From Gnetum montanum (lineage: Eukaryota > Streptophyta > Gnetopsida > Gnetales > Gnetaceae): a stretch of DNA of 64,000 bases. The position numbers and the translations under genes were made by a program. The notes beneath the pieces were generated by a model. That model did no database searches. It was not told the origin of the DNA and saw only the letters and a program-made list of their open reading frames with translations. Below are positions 1 to 10,980 of this stretch, one piece after another (positions within the stretch are counted from its first letter, which is position 1; every line of letters begins with the position of its first letter). The stretch is taken from positions 63,308 to 127,307 of the forward strand of contig MNCI01001941.1 in assembly GCA_015680685.1 (NCBI GenBank). The letters are read 5' to 3'.

Positions 1-3000
1 GTCAAGCCTAATTATTCAATGATGATGCATGGAATGACATTTTTGTAGCCCCATCACCTACATGTACTCAATGCATCTTAAACTACCCCACTTGAATCGT
101 GATGAAAAAAGGAGCCCTAGTTACTTTGCCATTCTAGGAGTTAATCTTAACCTCGCTATTGCTAAATACCAATGATGTTAACTTATTTTACCTTGGTAAA
201 AAAAGGAACTATTATAGCATAGATGGATTCCTTGTTACCAGGGATGTCCTCACTAATAGGGATAGAAGTCAACATCTTGACTAGCACCTCACGATGTGTA
301 ACGAAAGTCATGATCAGGTCATACAAACTCAAGGTTGTATTCTTTTGCTTAAGGAACTATTTAAACTATTTCATAGCACTAAGAAATTTTTTATCATTGG
401 CCATTGGCTTGTCACCCTAGTTGTGCTTCACTTCCTTCATGCACCCCAAAATGTGAACTTTGACATTATGTTGTTGCTATTGAGGTCTCTCCTCTTTCTT
501 CTAATTTTGAATCTTAAGATCCTCTTGTGGCTTACTAGTTGATGTGGGTTGGGTAGAAGATGTCATGAGCATAGATGATATGGAAGTGGGCTTCCATGGG
601 TCCACTTCCTTCTATGCCTTAGCTTGCTTTTCACCCTTGTTATTATTATTTTACTTATGCTTCTTCCTTTGGTTGGTTGAAGCCTTTTGGTTGTTTGCCA
701 TTGGTTTGAGAAAGAGGCTATAGCATTGGCCACCATAAGAGGTTATTCTATGGTTATGTTGGTTATTTGGGCTATATATTGCTAGGTTATAGTGGTTTGG
801 GACACCCTAATGACAAAATATTCCCTTGCAAGCACTCATGATGGTACTCTCATGACAAAGAAGGATCTTGAGCTAGTGGAAGCTAAAGAAGTCATTTCCT
901 TAAGAGGGGAACCCAAATCATAAATGGTTCACTCACGAGAGTCTAATTTCCATCTACATTAAATTATGATATAATGTATGTAACATTTTTTATGGTCAAT
1001 GGATCTTTATACACTTACATCAATTGGTTCTATGGTTGGACAAAGTTGGATGCATCTAAAACCAGCTCTCATCTATCTATCATCTTTTGCAAGTCATCCT
1101 TCAGCATAAGGCAAAAGTTTGTGTCATGATCAAGTTGTTGATGATAGTGCAAAATTGGTCAAAACTAAAATATTTAGGAAATTTTTGGACATCTTTTGTT
1201 ACTCTAGTTTGATCTTTGATTATCTCACATAGCCTATCACACGTCTTTTAGGAAGCTTTGATCATCTGCTTATATTGCATGTATCCACTTTTTAGTAGTT
1301 GGTTTAATAGCTTAAATGGTTTTAATGATAGCTTGGTATATTTAGACTTGTCCTTATTTTCAAAGTTGGATCTAGTTGTTGTCAATGTGGTGGCCCTAGA
1401 GGTCGACAGTTGGTTATCTTGGTTATTAGTACAGGCTTTATGTGGGTTGGTCCTTGGCCCCTAGTTAGTGGTCTTAGCCTCTTTGGCCACTATTGCTATA
1501 GCCATGTTGTTTTTTTTGTTCTTATCGTTGTCCCTCCATGTGTGTTGATTTTTTATGTCACATAGGTTGGGTCATGACTGGCCTCCACAGCATCCTCTAT
1601 GTTCTTGGTCTGGGAGAATGCCTGACTAAGTGTCCATGGACTAAGATAGTATAACTTGAATTTAATGAAATCATTCACCACCCCCTTAAACATAGCCAAA
1701 ATATGAGCTTCAACTATATTCTTTGGTATTTCATTTAGCAGGTCATTCCACCATTGGATGAACTTCTACATAGGTTCAAGGGATTCCTTCTTAACCTTTA
1801 TTAGTTGGTTGAGCATAGTATCAGGCTTCAAGTTATACTTACAGTTGTTAATAGATTTGGTAATTAGGTCTTCAAGGGAGGATATAGATCCTTTGGGTAG
1901 GGCACAATATCAATCAAGTGCTTTCCTAGTCAAGGACATAGGGAAGATTCTCATTATGATGTGCAACCATGGTTGTAATAGCAAGTACTTGAATTGAAAG
2001 GTTATAAGGTGAGCGTTGGGATCACCTTCTCCATTGTACTTACTGAATTGAGGGATAGGGACACCAAGAGGAAGTGTCAATGGTTGGACCACAGGACTAA
2101 TGGAATCATCTTGGTAAAAATCCATGCTCTTAACACTTTGGGAAGTAGAGGCTTTAAGCCTCCTCAACTCCTTCGTCAAGTCTTGGATCATCTAGAAGGC
2201 CTAATTTAGGCCCTGTGGCACCCCTGTTGGCTACAAGATTTGTACATATGGCTATGTTATTCATTAAAAGGATTGTGACCTTGCTATCACCTATAAGATA
2301 AAGGGAAGAAGTTGTGTCATGGTTGTAGTATATGGGCCAAATAAGGAGAAAAATTGTTGTGCTGGTATCTAAGGCACAAATGGAAAAAAGGGGATATGTG
2401 ACCCTTGGGTTACTTGAGGTCACATGATGGATCCCATTTGATTGATCAATGAATTAGTTGTAGTAACTACTATTTATGTCAATCATACTAACTTAGGCTA
2501 GGTGGCAAGTGGCATCAAGACATGAAAATTGGCTGGTTCCGACACTGGTTATGCTTGGTGCACAACGATGACTGGTGTGGATCCAAACATGATCAAGTAA
2601 GGTGGGGAAAAAGGTGGTTGGATGTGTCCAAAAGAAGAGGCAAAGGGGGTAGAAGTGGATACTATAAACTTGGGGGGTCCCTTGTTGTAAGAGTTCCCAC
2701 AAAAGGTTCTAAGGCTCATATTCTATCCCAAATTCATCTTTCTCCTCTAGTTGCTCATCTAAGGAAGCCTTTCAATTATCATTGTCAATCTCAATGATGA
2801 GGGATAAGATATTAGTGTAGATGTCATTAAGGGGTATTTGGTCATAGGATGAGGAAATATACTCCTTCCCATTATGATGGATTAGCTCAAATTCCCTCTT
2901 GGCCTCTACTTCCACTCATGGGGTTAGCATGTCAACCTAGATCTTAGTGCAAATGAAGTTATAGTGCTCTTCATTTATTACCAAGAACCTAGGAATTTTG

Positions 3001-3131
3001 ACCCTAAGTCTCAATGATTTTCTACATTCCATCATGGTAGGGTCTTTGGGGTCATAAATCCTCATGTAGTATTGATCATACCCATTGTTGGTATAGTTGT
3101 AAGGCAACTTGATCGATTATGAAAGAGACAT
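1..3131 (-). pseudogene. gag-pro: Tat-like Ty3/gypsy gag-pro, decayed, cut by window start
   Basis: Reads on the minus strand from an ATG at 3131 (MSLS...), through an N-terminal segment with the family motif YDPKDPT, to the Gag core at 1910-2191 (FSKYNGEGDPNAHL, then a helical stretch ending TRKALD). It then passes a low-complexity linker and reaches the retropepsin region in the first ~120 bases, where the active-site equivalent reads VGDGA. Stops and frameshifts break the frame throughout. The protease end and everything downstream lie outside the window. It is the third homologue of the gag-pro regions at 34616-38440 and 59784-63326, which align to it in order. Gag would form the particle and the protease would process it; this copy cannot make either. 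The assignment is sure at the level of gypsy Gag. Confidence 0.85.
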
Positions 3132-3445
3132 GGCTATTATGCTAGAAATGGCTTGAGACAAGGTATAAAAGGTAAAAATAGGAGTAAATTCTAGTGAATG
3201 GAATTCAAAAATGATCAAAAGAAACAAAAATAGCCAAAAATGAACTACTTACTATAAATACTAAGTGGGGGATAAGGGGATATACTCCTTTACAAAAAAT
3301 GGAAAGGTAAAATGGTTGCTAACAAACTTCACCCACGTTGGCTTCCTAGCTACCTTCTATGATGGGTATGGCAAGGGGAAAATAAGGGGGGGAGATGGGA
3401 GGATCTCACACTCTCATATTTCAATGTTGTTAAAGGGGGAAATCA
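3132..3445 (-). other. 5' leader of the minus-strand gag-pro fragment
   Basis: Read on the minus strand this matches the leader of element 3 at about 59440-59780: a run with TATATCCCC, ACTATTTATAGTAAGTA and ATTTTTGGC precedes the gag ATG in both. There is no LTR here. The leader stops at about 3445, where an oppositely oriented fragment of the same family starts. Confidence 0.65.
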
Positions 3446-4495
3446 TAAGGGGAAACTAAAAACCAAGGAAGAGGAAAAGAGGAGAAGTAACAACAACAAC
3501 ACAAAAACAAGGTATACATTTTGGGATGCATGGAGGAAGTTAAGCACAACCAGGGTAACAAGCTCATGGTCAATGACAAGAACTTCTTAAATGCAATGGA
3601 TCATGTTAAGTAGTCTCTCAAATAGAAAAACACAACCTTGAGACTATATGACTTAGTTATGACTTCTACTACACATTGTGAAGCACTAGTCAAGATGTTG
3701 ACTTCTATCCCCATTAGCAAGGACATTCCTACTAATGAGAAATCCATCCATCCAATGATGGTTCCTTCTTGACTAAGGAAGAAGAAGTCAACATCACTAG
3801 TGTTTTGTGATAGCAATATCAAAACAAGTCCCCAAAATGGTGAGGTGACTAAAGCTTATCTTTTCATCATGATATGGATGGGATAGTATAAAGTGCACCA
3901 GGTGTATGTGGATGATGGGGTTGCAAAAAATGTCATTCCATGCACCATAGTTGAATGTCTAGGCTTGAAAAAGTAGATAAAACATACTACAACATCAGCT
4001 CTCAAGTCCTTTAATGGATCACGACTCGTTGTTAAGGGGTCTATCTCCTTAGACTTTGTGGCAAGGGAGCAATTCCCCACAAATATGGATTTCTTAGTCA
4101 TAGAGGAAATACTAGAGTTTAACCTCATCCTGGAAAGATCTTGGTTGGCTCAACTATGAGTTGTATCCTCACCAATCTACCAAGAGATTCACTTGCCGTA
4201 TGAGAGATGTGAAATCATCATTCATGGTGATGACACAATTTCCCTAGCTATTAACAATGTGAATATAGAGTAGAGGTCTAAAGTTGAGTTTCAAGAAGAA
4301 ACTCCCAACCATGAGGTTAAGCAACCCAAGAGAGGGGAAAAGGACAAAAACAACAACAATGGGATATGAGACATGCTATGCGAAGAGCTCCCCTTCAACA
4401 TCATCAATGAAGGGGATGGGAAGTACAAACTAGTACAAAACAAGCCATACATGTTTCCTAATCTCTCAAAGATTAGGAAGCATCTGCAGAAGTAA
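3446..4495 (+). pseudogene. pro: element 1: gag C-terminus and protease, 5' truncated
   Basis: The fragment begins inside the gag-pro linker (GGGGAAACTAAAA...), matching element 3 from about 62285. It carries the retropepsin domain: VYVDDGV near 3905-3925 stands where the family has VHVDDGA, and the flap/C-terminal motif FNLILERSWLAQ lies near 4105-4155. The frame ends at TAA 4493-4495 after a segment shared with element 3 (NKPYMFPNLSKIRK). The catalytic site has D-D-G instead of the usual D-S/T-G. Several TAG and TGA codons interrupt it. Gag proper is missing, so element 1 lost its 5' part at the 3445 junction. RT lies about 10 kb downstream on the same strand. Confidence 0.82.
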
Positions 4496-4785
4496 TGTAT
4501 GCCCCTAATCCTTGCACCCTATGCCCCTATGACTTTGTAAACATATGTATTAATTGCTAGCTAGCCTAGATTTTCTTGTTTCTTGTTCATGTCTTTTTAC
4601 TTGCTTTAATTTAATTGTTTTCTGCATATAACCTAAAGATTTACTTTTTTGCATTTTTATCAAAGCCTTTTTCTTTCTTTGTTTTCCCTTTTTTGCATAA
4701 TATAAAGTGCAAAAACCTCATGAAAATTATAAAACTAGAAAAATCATAAAAATATTAAAATATAATATATATATATATATCTTTC
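4496..4785 (+). other. spacer after gag-pro, with AT microsatellite
   Basis: Non-coding, T-rich, and clearly alignable to 63327-63614 of element 3 (both begin TGTATGCCCCTAATCCTT). It ends in a short (TA)n run at about 4757-4784. The conservation marks it as part of the family, between protease stop and the short-repeat array. Confidence 0.7.
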
Positions 4786-5175
4786 CTTACAACCTAGGCT
4801 TGCCATGGCCTAAACCTAGCAACAATGCATGGCCTGCCATGGCCTAAAACTGGCAAACCAACTCCATATCATACACATGGCCTGCCATGGCCTAAAACTA
4901 GCAAGTATCCTTGACCTACCATGGCCTAAAACTGGTAACATCCTTTTACAATACATGGCCTTCCATGGCCTAAAATTAGCAAGTATCCTATGGCCCACCA
5001 TGGAATAAAATTGGCAACATCCTTTTACAACACATGGTTTACCATGGCCTAAAATTGGCAAGTATCCTATGGTCCTCCATGGTTTAAAACTAGCAACATC
5101 CTTTTATAGCACATGACCTGCCATGGCCTAAAATTGGCAAGTATCCCACAACTCATCATGGCCTTAAAATGGAAA
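4786..5175 (+). repeat. short-repeat array A (CCATGGCCTAAAAC units), element 1, gag-pro side
   Basis: About ten degenerate units share the core CCATGGCCTAAAACTGGCAA. Unit lengths alternate between about 35 bp (ending GTATCCTATGG) and about 44 bp (ending CATCCTTTTACAACACATGG), so the larger period is a dimer of about 79 bp. The same array in the same place follows gag-pro in element 3 (63615-64000). Related units recur at 13695-14075, 17785-17872, 21595-21860, 25440-25915 and 34090-34350. An apparent open frame on the minus strand is only the translated repeat. Confidence 0.92.
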
Positions 5176-5519
5176 ATAATATTATAACATATATGTGTTC
5201 TTAGACTAAAAATTTATAGCCATTTTCAACATTGCCAACGTAGCCATCTACAACATAGTCATTTACAACATTTATAACATTAAGACCTTAAAATAGTAAA
5301 GCCATTAACAACATATATAGCCAAAACCAAAATTGAAGCTTAAAGTTTAAAACATTTAAACATAAATAGCCATAGGCACACTATGTGGCACATGTTAAAA
5401 CAATAAACAACTATAAACTGTCTACAACTAAAACATGGGCCAACACTGGCTGTACAACATCCACCAAAAATCAAAATGAAACAACAACAAGAAGTTGTCA
5501 CAACAGACATCCAGTAGCA
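5176..5519. other. AT-rich spacer between array A and the antisense gene
   Basis: Low-complexity A/T-rich sequence with repeated ACAACAT and ATAGCCA words. It lies just beyond the 3' end (minus strand) of the antisense gene and may be its 3' untranslated region. I see no gene in it. Confidence 0.4.
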
Positions 5520-8500
5520 CTATGGAACATCCAAAAGAGGAGGTGAAAGATCATCATCATTGCCATCACTGATGGGGCTACCAACATTACCCAATGCCTA
5601 TGATAGATCAACATGAAACTAATCAATAATCAAACAATAAAATGATGACTTAAACAAAACCAAAATGATAAAACTAAAAACAAGCCATCAACCCTATAGG
5701 GAATCCAACTTAATGAATTTTAGGGATAGATGTTTAAGATCAATCTTCAAATGATGGAGAATCTAGTCTTCTGTCATGTTGGCCTAGTCAACATCCTTGA
5801 AATTAATGCCTATAAGGATGTTTGTTGGGTCCACCCCATTTCAATTTGGTAGGTCCCATGACATTGTAGCCATAGAAGTCTTACCTACAATCATAGTGAT
5901 CTTAGGAGTAGGAGATTTGGCCACCATGAGAGTGCTTTCAAAGATCTAGTAAGCGCTCTTAGCTTAAATCCCCTAGATGAACAACTCTCTCTTGCATTAT
6001 TCAGGCATCTCATCTTTGAGCAACTTAAAGTATGCCTCCTGATTAGCCTTCTACTACCTCTTATGATCTTGTTATGTCTTGCCACACTATAGGACCTAGA
6101 CATAGTAATCTTTCCAATCCTTGGCTTTTTGGAAGATCAAATTCATTTGCATCCATTGCTCCACCACCTCGCTAGCAAGGGCAACCTTGTCATGGATGGT
6201 GTGTCAATAGTAGGCCTAGGTGATCTCTTTGGTCTGTAAATTTTCTAAGTTAGCCACTTGGGCTTTTACAAAGGCCTTACAATCCTCAAGGTCCCTAATC
6301 TTCTTGGCGTGCCTCTTAGTCTCCTCCCTCAAGGCCACAACTTTCTCCCATATAGATTCATTGGACCTTTGAAATTCCCATGAATTTTTTGCACATGAAA
6401 CTACAAGATCAATGGTAGTTTCATATAACTTTATTAGGAAATTCTGAACATCAGAGGGAAGCTTCGATAGGTTATCAAATTCCATGTCGTAGTTTGGGTC
6501 CCACGTAATTGATGGCACTTCAAACAAATCATGACCATCAATATAATTATTAGCACTATATATAACCTAAGATAGCCATAACATGAATACAACTCATAGC
6601 AAAAAAACTAAGGCAGATAAATCATAGTTCTTATCGATCTTAGGTGCAACTTCTAATAACCATTCGATGATGTCCTAGGCCATCCCATGCATGAACTCCA
6701 CCTTGTCTGGGACCTCTGCCCATGGTTTCACATGGAATTTAGGGATAGGAGCCTTTGTTGTGGCTCAAGAACTACAATAAGCATAACAATCATTGAAAGG
6801 TTAGAATGAAAAACATAAAACCATAGGATATAATGAGTAGCACTAAGATGCATGTGTACATGGCTCCTCCTCTTCCTCCTCTAGGATGACGATGGAGGAT
6901 GTGCTTGGAAATGGCTCACTACACAAGGTATCAAGGTCATCCAAATCAATGTTGGCTAACTTTTCAACCTCATGTTGTTGTAAGAATGCCTCCTTTGCAC
7001 ACCTTTGTTCCTCCACAACTATGGTAGTGGCATGCCTCTGTGCCTCCTCCACTGCTACAACTACACCCCTCAGTGGTAGCTTAGGCTACCATATCCAGAT
7101 ACTTATCTATAACCATAAGACATAAAACAAGTTAGCACATGAAAAAATAACATAGCCATAAAACATAGCATAACTAAACACTAAAACATAGTAAGACATA
7201 CTGGTAATTGCCTAATGTGACCTGTTGAGCCTCAACTTAAGGTTCTTCATGGTGGATGTCTTTAACGTTAGTGATGCTTCCTCCATAGTCCATTTCAATT
7301 TCACCTTGGCTACCCCATCAACCTCAAAACATAACCCTTAGGCTCTCTTGACATTTGCTAGAATTGTGAGAGGCTTCTCCCTTGTGTTGTCAAGGGAATC
7401 ACACTACCTACCATGAAAATCCTTGGTGGTAACAAATAGCGAATCATCCATCTCCTTTGGTGGGTTCTAGACCTACATGGTAGGATAAATATGCTTTATC
7501 CAAGGCTTAGAGAGCTAGTCTCAATCTACAAAATGTCCACCCCTCCTCACCATCAGGAACTCTACAAGCCTCTTCAAATAACCTACAAAAAAAACATAAT
7601 GCATGTGAATTATGATAGAGGTATCTTCATGAAGCTTGAGGATCTCTTCTCAAAGCCCTGTAGCCAAGGAAGAAGCAAAATTGAACTAAATACCCCCTAT
7701 TAGGACCTTCTTAAAGGTCCACCCCAGCACAATGTCAATCACTTTCTTTTATGATAACAGTTTAGAAAAGGCACAAGATTAAAACAAAGGATATGACTCC
7801 TTTGCTTTAGGATTCATGAAGCCATCTAAGGCATGTCCAAAGTGGCCCTTGCTAGCACCAAACCACTCCTCAACTTCCTCATGCTAGTTGACTTCCTTCA
7901 TTGCTTTGGTGGCAACCTTCATCCCATTAGCAAGAATACCAAATAAGTCACAAAAGGTCTCATCATTGATGTGAAAGGTGATTGGCACATCTTATACTGT
8001 TATGCTCAATTGATTGGCTCCTACATCGAAGGAGTCAATAATGTTTAGCATCTTTATGGCAAGAATGGAGGGGGAAGGTTCCATGAAAACATTAAGCAAG
8101 CCTGCATGCTTAATGTTTTCATGGATGCTTCTAGGTTCCTATCCCCTCAACCACTTTTGTGCTGGCCTCACCTCATCGAACATCAAGATGAGGGTATCCT
8201 TGAAGCATCCTAAAATAGATAAGGTGATGTTAGAAGAAGTGGAAGGTCCTACAAGGCAATAACCAAATGCTTAGCATCAACATAGGCACGTATAGCAAAA
8301 CCAAAATGTAGCCGTAGAAACAAAATTCATAACATAGCAAACCATTCTTATTTTCATTTCTCTTTTTCTTGTTCGATGAGGCTTGAGTGAGGGTCCCAAT
8401 AGCAACACACTTCTCCCTAATGTTCTTGGGGGCTACACATTAGCTATGTATTGTTTCAGTAGCTACACACTTCTTGTAAGTAGGGTTAAACATATTGGTG

Positions 8501-10545
8501 TATTTATCTAAGTTCCCTCTTAACTACTTATATACAAAAATTCTGATCTTGGGGCCTTTGGTAAATACATTTAAGGTAGTTTGGGCCACCATCAAGGTTT
8601 GATCATTCTTAATCAAGCCTTTCTCATTAACCCTATATCTGCAAGATGTGCATGAAATCAACAAGTTAAGAAAGGTAATCAAATTAGTAAAACCAAAAAA
8701 GTTAGAAAACTATAATAATTATGCTTACCCTTGTAGTCGGTACATGGTGTTAGGTGGATTCTGGAATAGTGTGTGGAATTTGTGTGCCATCATCAGAGCA
8801 TTATCAACATTATACTAAGAATACTTTGGTGTGCTCTAGATCTCCAACAAGTATTGTGTGTCGACGATGTTCCTAATCTCTACCAACTCCCTTGCTACTT
8901 AGGTTTTAGGATCATTAATTATAAACCTAATGATCAATCTCAAAAACCCAAGAAACAAGGTCTCCGCTATAACCCTTGCCACATCTTTAGACAAGTGTAA
9001 GCATAGGATCACACTAAAGTTCTACAAGATGTATGTAAGGAATTTCCTTGCCCCTAGGTGGAACCATAGTGAGCCTCATTCCAAACCAAGTCTAGGGGGT
9101 GTTCATCTTAGGCTAGTTGATATAGCGTAAGATGCCTACCAACTCAACCATAATGAGGATAGGTTTCAACAGGGCCTTCATGAATAGAAAATCAAAACAC
9201 AATTAACATCAAGTTTCAACACTTAGAATTTCTTAAACAATTTTACCAAACATCCTAGTTGGGGGTGAAATTAGCCCTTGTAAAAAAACTCTAAGGTGTT
9301 AGCTAAAATTCATTTATAAATTCAACATCAACATAATTACAACCTTTATATAGTGTAGCCAAAACTTCATGATCAAAATTATGCCTTAGTTTAGAACAAC
9401 ATTGACATGAATATACCTTCAAAACCTAGAAAGTAGCCATATGAGAGCACTTATTAAAAATAATAAAAAATTTTAGTAGCATTGAAACCACATTTAGTAC
9501 ATTTTCAACATCCTTAGGCATTCCTAGGAGCATGAGACCTTAACAATAAAACTTTTGAAGTGTGTCAAAGTTGCCCATCTCCAAGGGGTAAAACAAATAC
9601 AACCACAACAAATCTTGATTTACACAACCTTAATGAAATATTCACTACAAATTCATTTTAACTTCAATTTTAGTGATTCCACCATTTAAGGAATTATAAA
9701 ATCATAAAATTTGTAGCCATAACTAGAAAAAGTCAAAATCCATAGCCATTTTTACATAAAATGTAACCAAACTAACATGATCGTGGCTATCACTAGAAAT
9801 CCCCTTTCACGTAGGGTTGTTAAAAAATTTTCCAAATTTTTTTTTAACTCCAAATGGAGTGATTCTACCACCATTTGAAAGCTCAAATTGAGCCCTATGC
9901 ATCCATGACCATAAAAAATTCAAAACCCTTGCCGTTTCTTCAAAAAAAGTTTGTAAATGTCTATGAAAATCTAAAAATGCATAAACATCAACCATGCAAT
10001 GTAACAAAAATGGCCAAATCTCCCTCGTTACAGCTCCAAATCTAATAAGGTCACAACCAATGGAAAGCTTAAATCAAGCTCTAAAAACCCAAAACCATAA
10101 ATTTTAACAATTCCTAACTAATTTCTTAATTAAAAATTCAACATTACGCTTGCTTTTTTGTCAAAACTGGTTAAAAATTCATATAAAACATCAAAACCTA
10201 ATTAAAAGAAGTCAAAATAACCAACTAACCCTAGATCCACATGAAAAACATCAAAATAGGAGATGGGATTTCATCAAAATTCATTTTTAGTGAGCAGAAC
10301 AACCAAGATCTAGAAAAATAGCCCTATCCCCAACTAAAGAAAACATAAAAAATGGTTAACAAATAAACAAAGCAACTAGCAGTGGCCTACCTTGGGGTCA
10401 CAACATGCGAACTTGGCATCACAATAGGCCTAGGTAGATGAGAGATGCCTTGGGCTACTACATCCGCTTCCTTAATAGCTAGGTTCTTATTGTCAGTGCC
10501 TTTCTTCTACATCCTTGCTGATCAACATTGAGAAAACTCTAAAAA
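5520..10545 (-). pseudogene. antisense multi-exon gene (aORF) of element 1
   Basis: A spliced gene, now broken, opposite to gag-pol and colinear with 26205-33988. Exons by homology: first ~10395-10545 (donor AAG/GTAGGC); second 8729-9176 with an FCP1/SCP-like HAD domain (LLKPILIMVELVGIL, then NFSVILCLHLS, then ALMMAHKFHTLFQNPP); third ~8350-8638 (YRVNEKGL...AQTTL); fourth from 8210 to ~7200 (ITFHINDETFCDLFG, later HMHYVFFVGYLKRLVEFL); an acidic exon near 6843-7052; one near 6640-6760 (PWAEVPDKVEF); a coiled-coil exon ~5695-6527 (ITWDP, NESIWEKVVALREE); last 5520-5597. HAD catalytic aspartates are replaced. Stops and shifts occur in most exons. Function is unknown; it is not an ordinary gag-pol part. 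Homology between the copies is strong; exact borders are approximate. Confidence 0.8.
8729..9176 (-). other. HAD/FCP1-like exon of aORF, element 1
   Basis: Exon 2 of the antisense gene. It starts after an AG at 9177-9178 and ends before GTAAGCAT (8721-8728, minus). The strand carrying the HAD motif I would normally read LDLDxT or LDLNGxL; here it reads MVELVGIL. The DD of motif IV (LLLDDSP in family members) reads MMAHKFH, but the NPP that follows is kept. Two frames are needed, so at least one frameshift is present. Confidence 0.65.
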
Positions 10546-10980
10546 CTAAAGAGTTTGAGCTTCAACATTAAATTGGCGGGCCAGGGGGTGAGGGGGAGTG
10601 GAGATCTAGATCAACCATGTTGAAGGTGAGAAGTGTTGAAACAAGAAAATCTTTGCTAGAGATCTAAGAAGTGTTCTATAGTAGAGAATGATAATTTGTA
10701 ATGGATTTTTGGTAGAATAGAAAATAAAACCTAGATTTAAAACCTAAATGCCTTCTTTCATACCCTCTTTACCAATTTTGTCCAATGAAATTCATGGTAC
10801 ATTGAAGTGTGAAGGGGGGAATGCTTTTTTAATGCTAGGAGTGGTGGGAGACAGCACTAAGTTCAAATTCTTAAATTTCTTATGGTGAGCCCCATCATAC
10901 ACATCCCATGCATGGTGTTCCAAGCTTGGAAACCTTACCAATGTTGGAATTTTAACCCCTTGGAACATAGAAATCATGTT
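10546..10980 (-). other. upstream region of aORF-1
   Basis: This lies 5' of the first aORF exon on the minus strand. It has short purine-rich words but no convincing TATA box that I could find, unlike the equivalent place in element 2. No other gene seen. Confidence 0.35.

Noticed and set aside
4816-5061. Open frame on the minus strand with repeating RPWQAM words
   Set aside because: It is the translated 35/44-bp repeat; the sequence repeats at DNA level and frames change between units.
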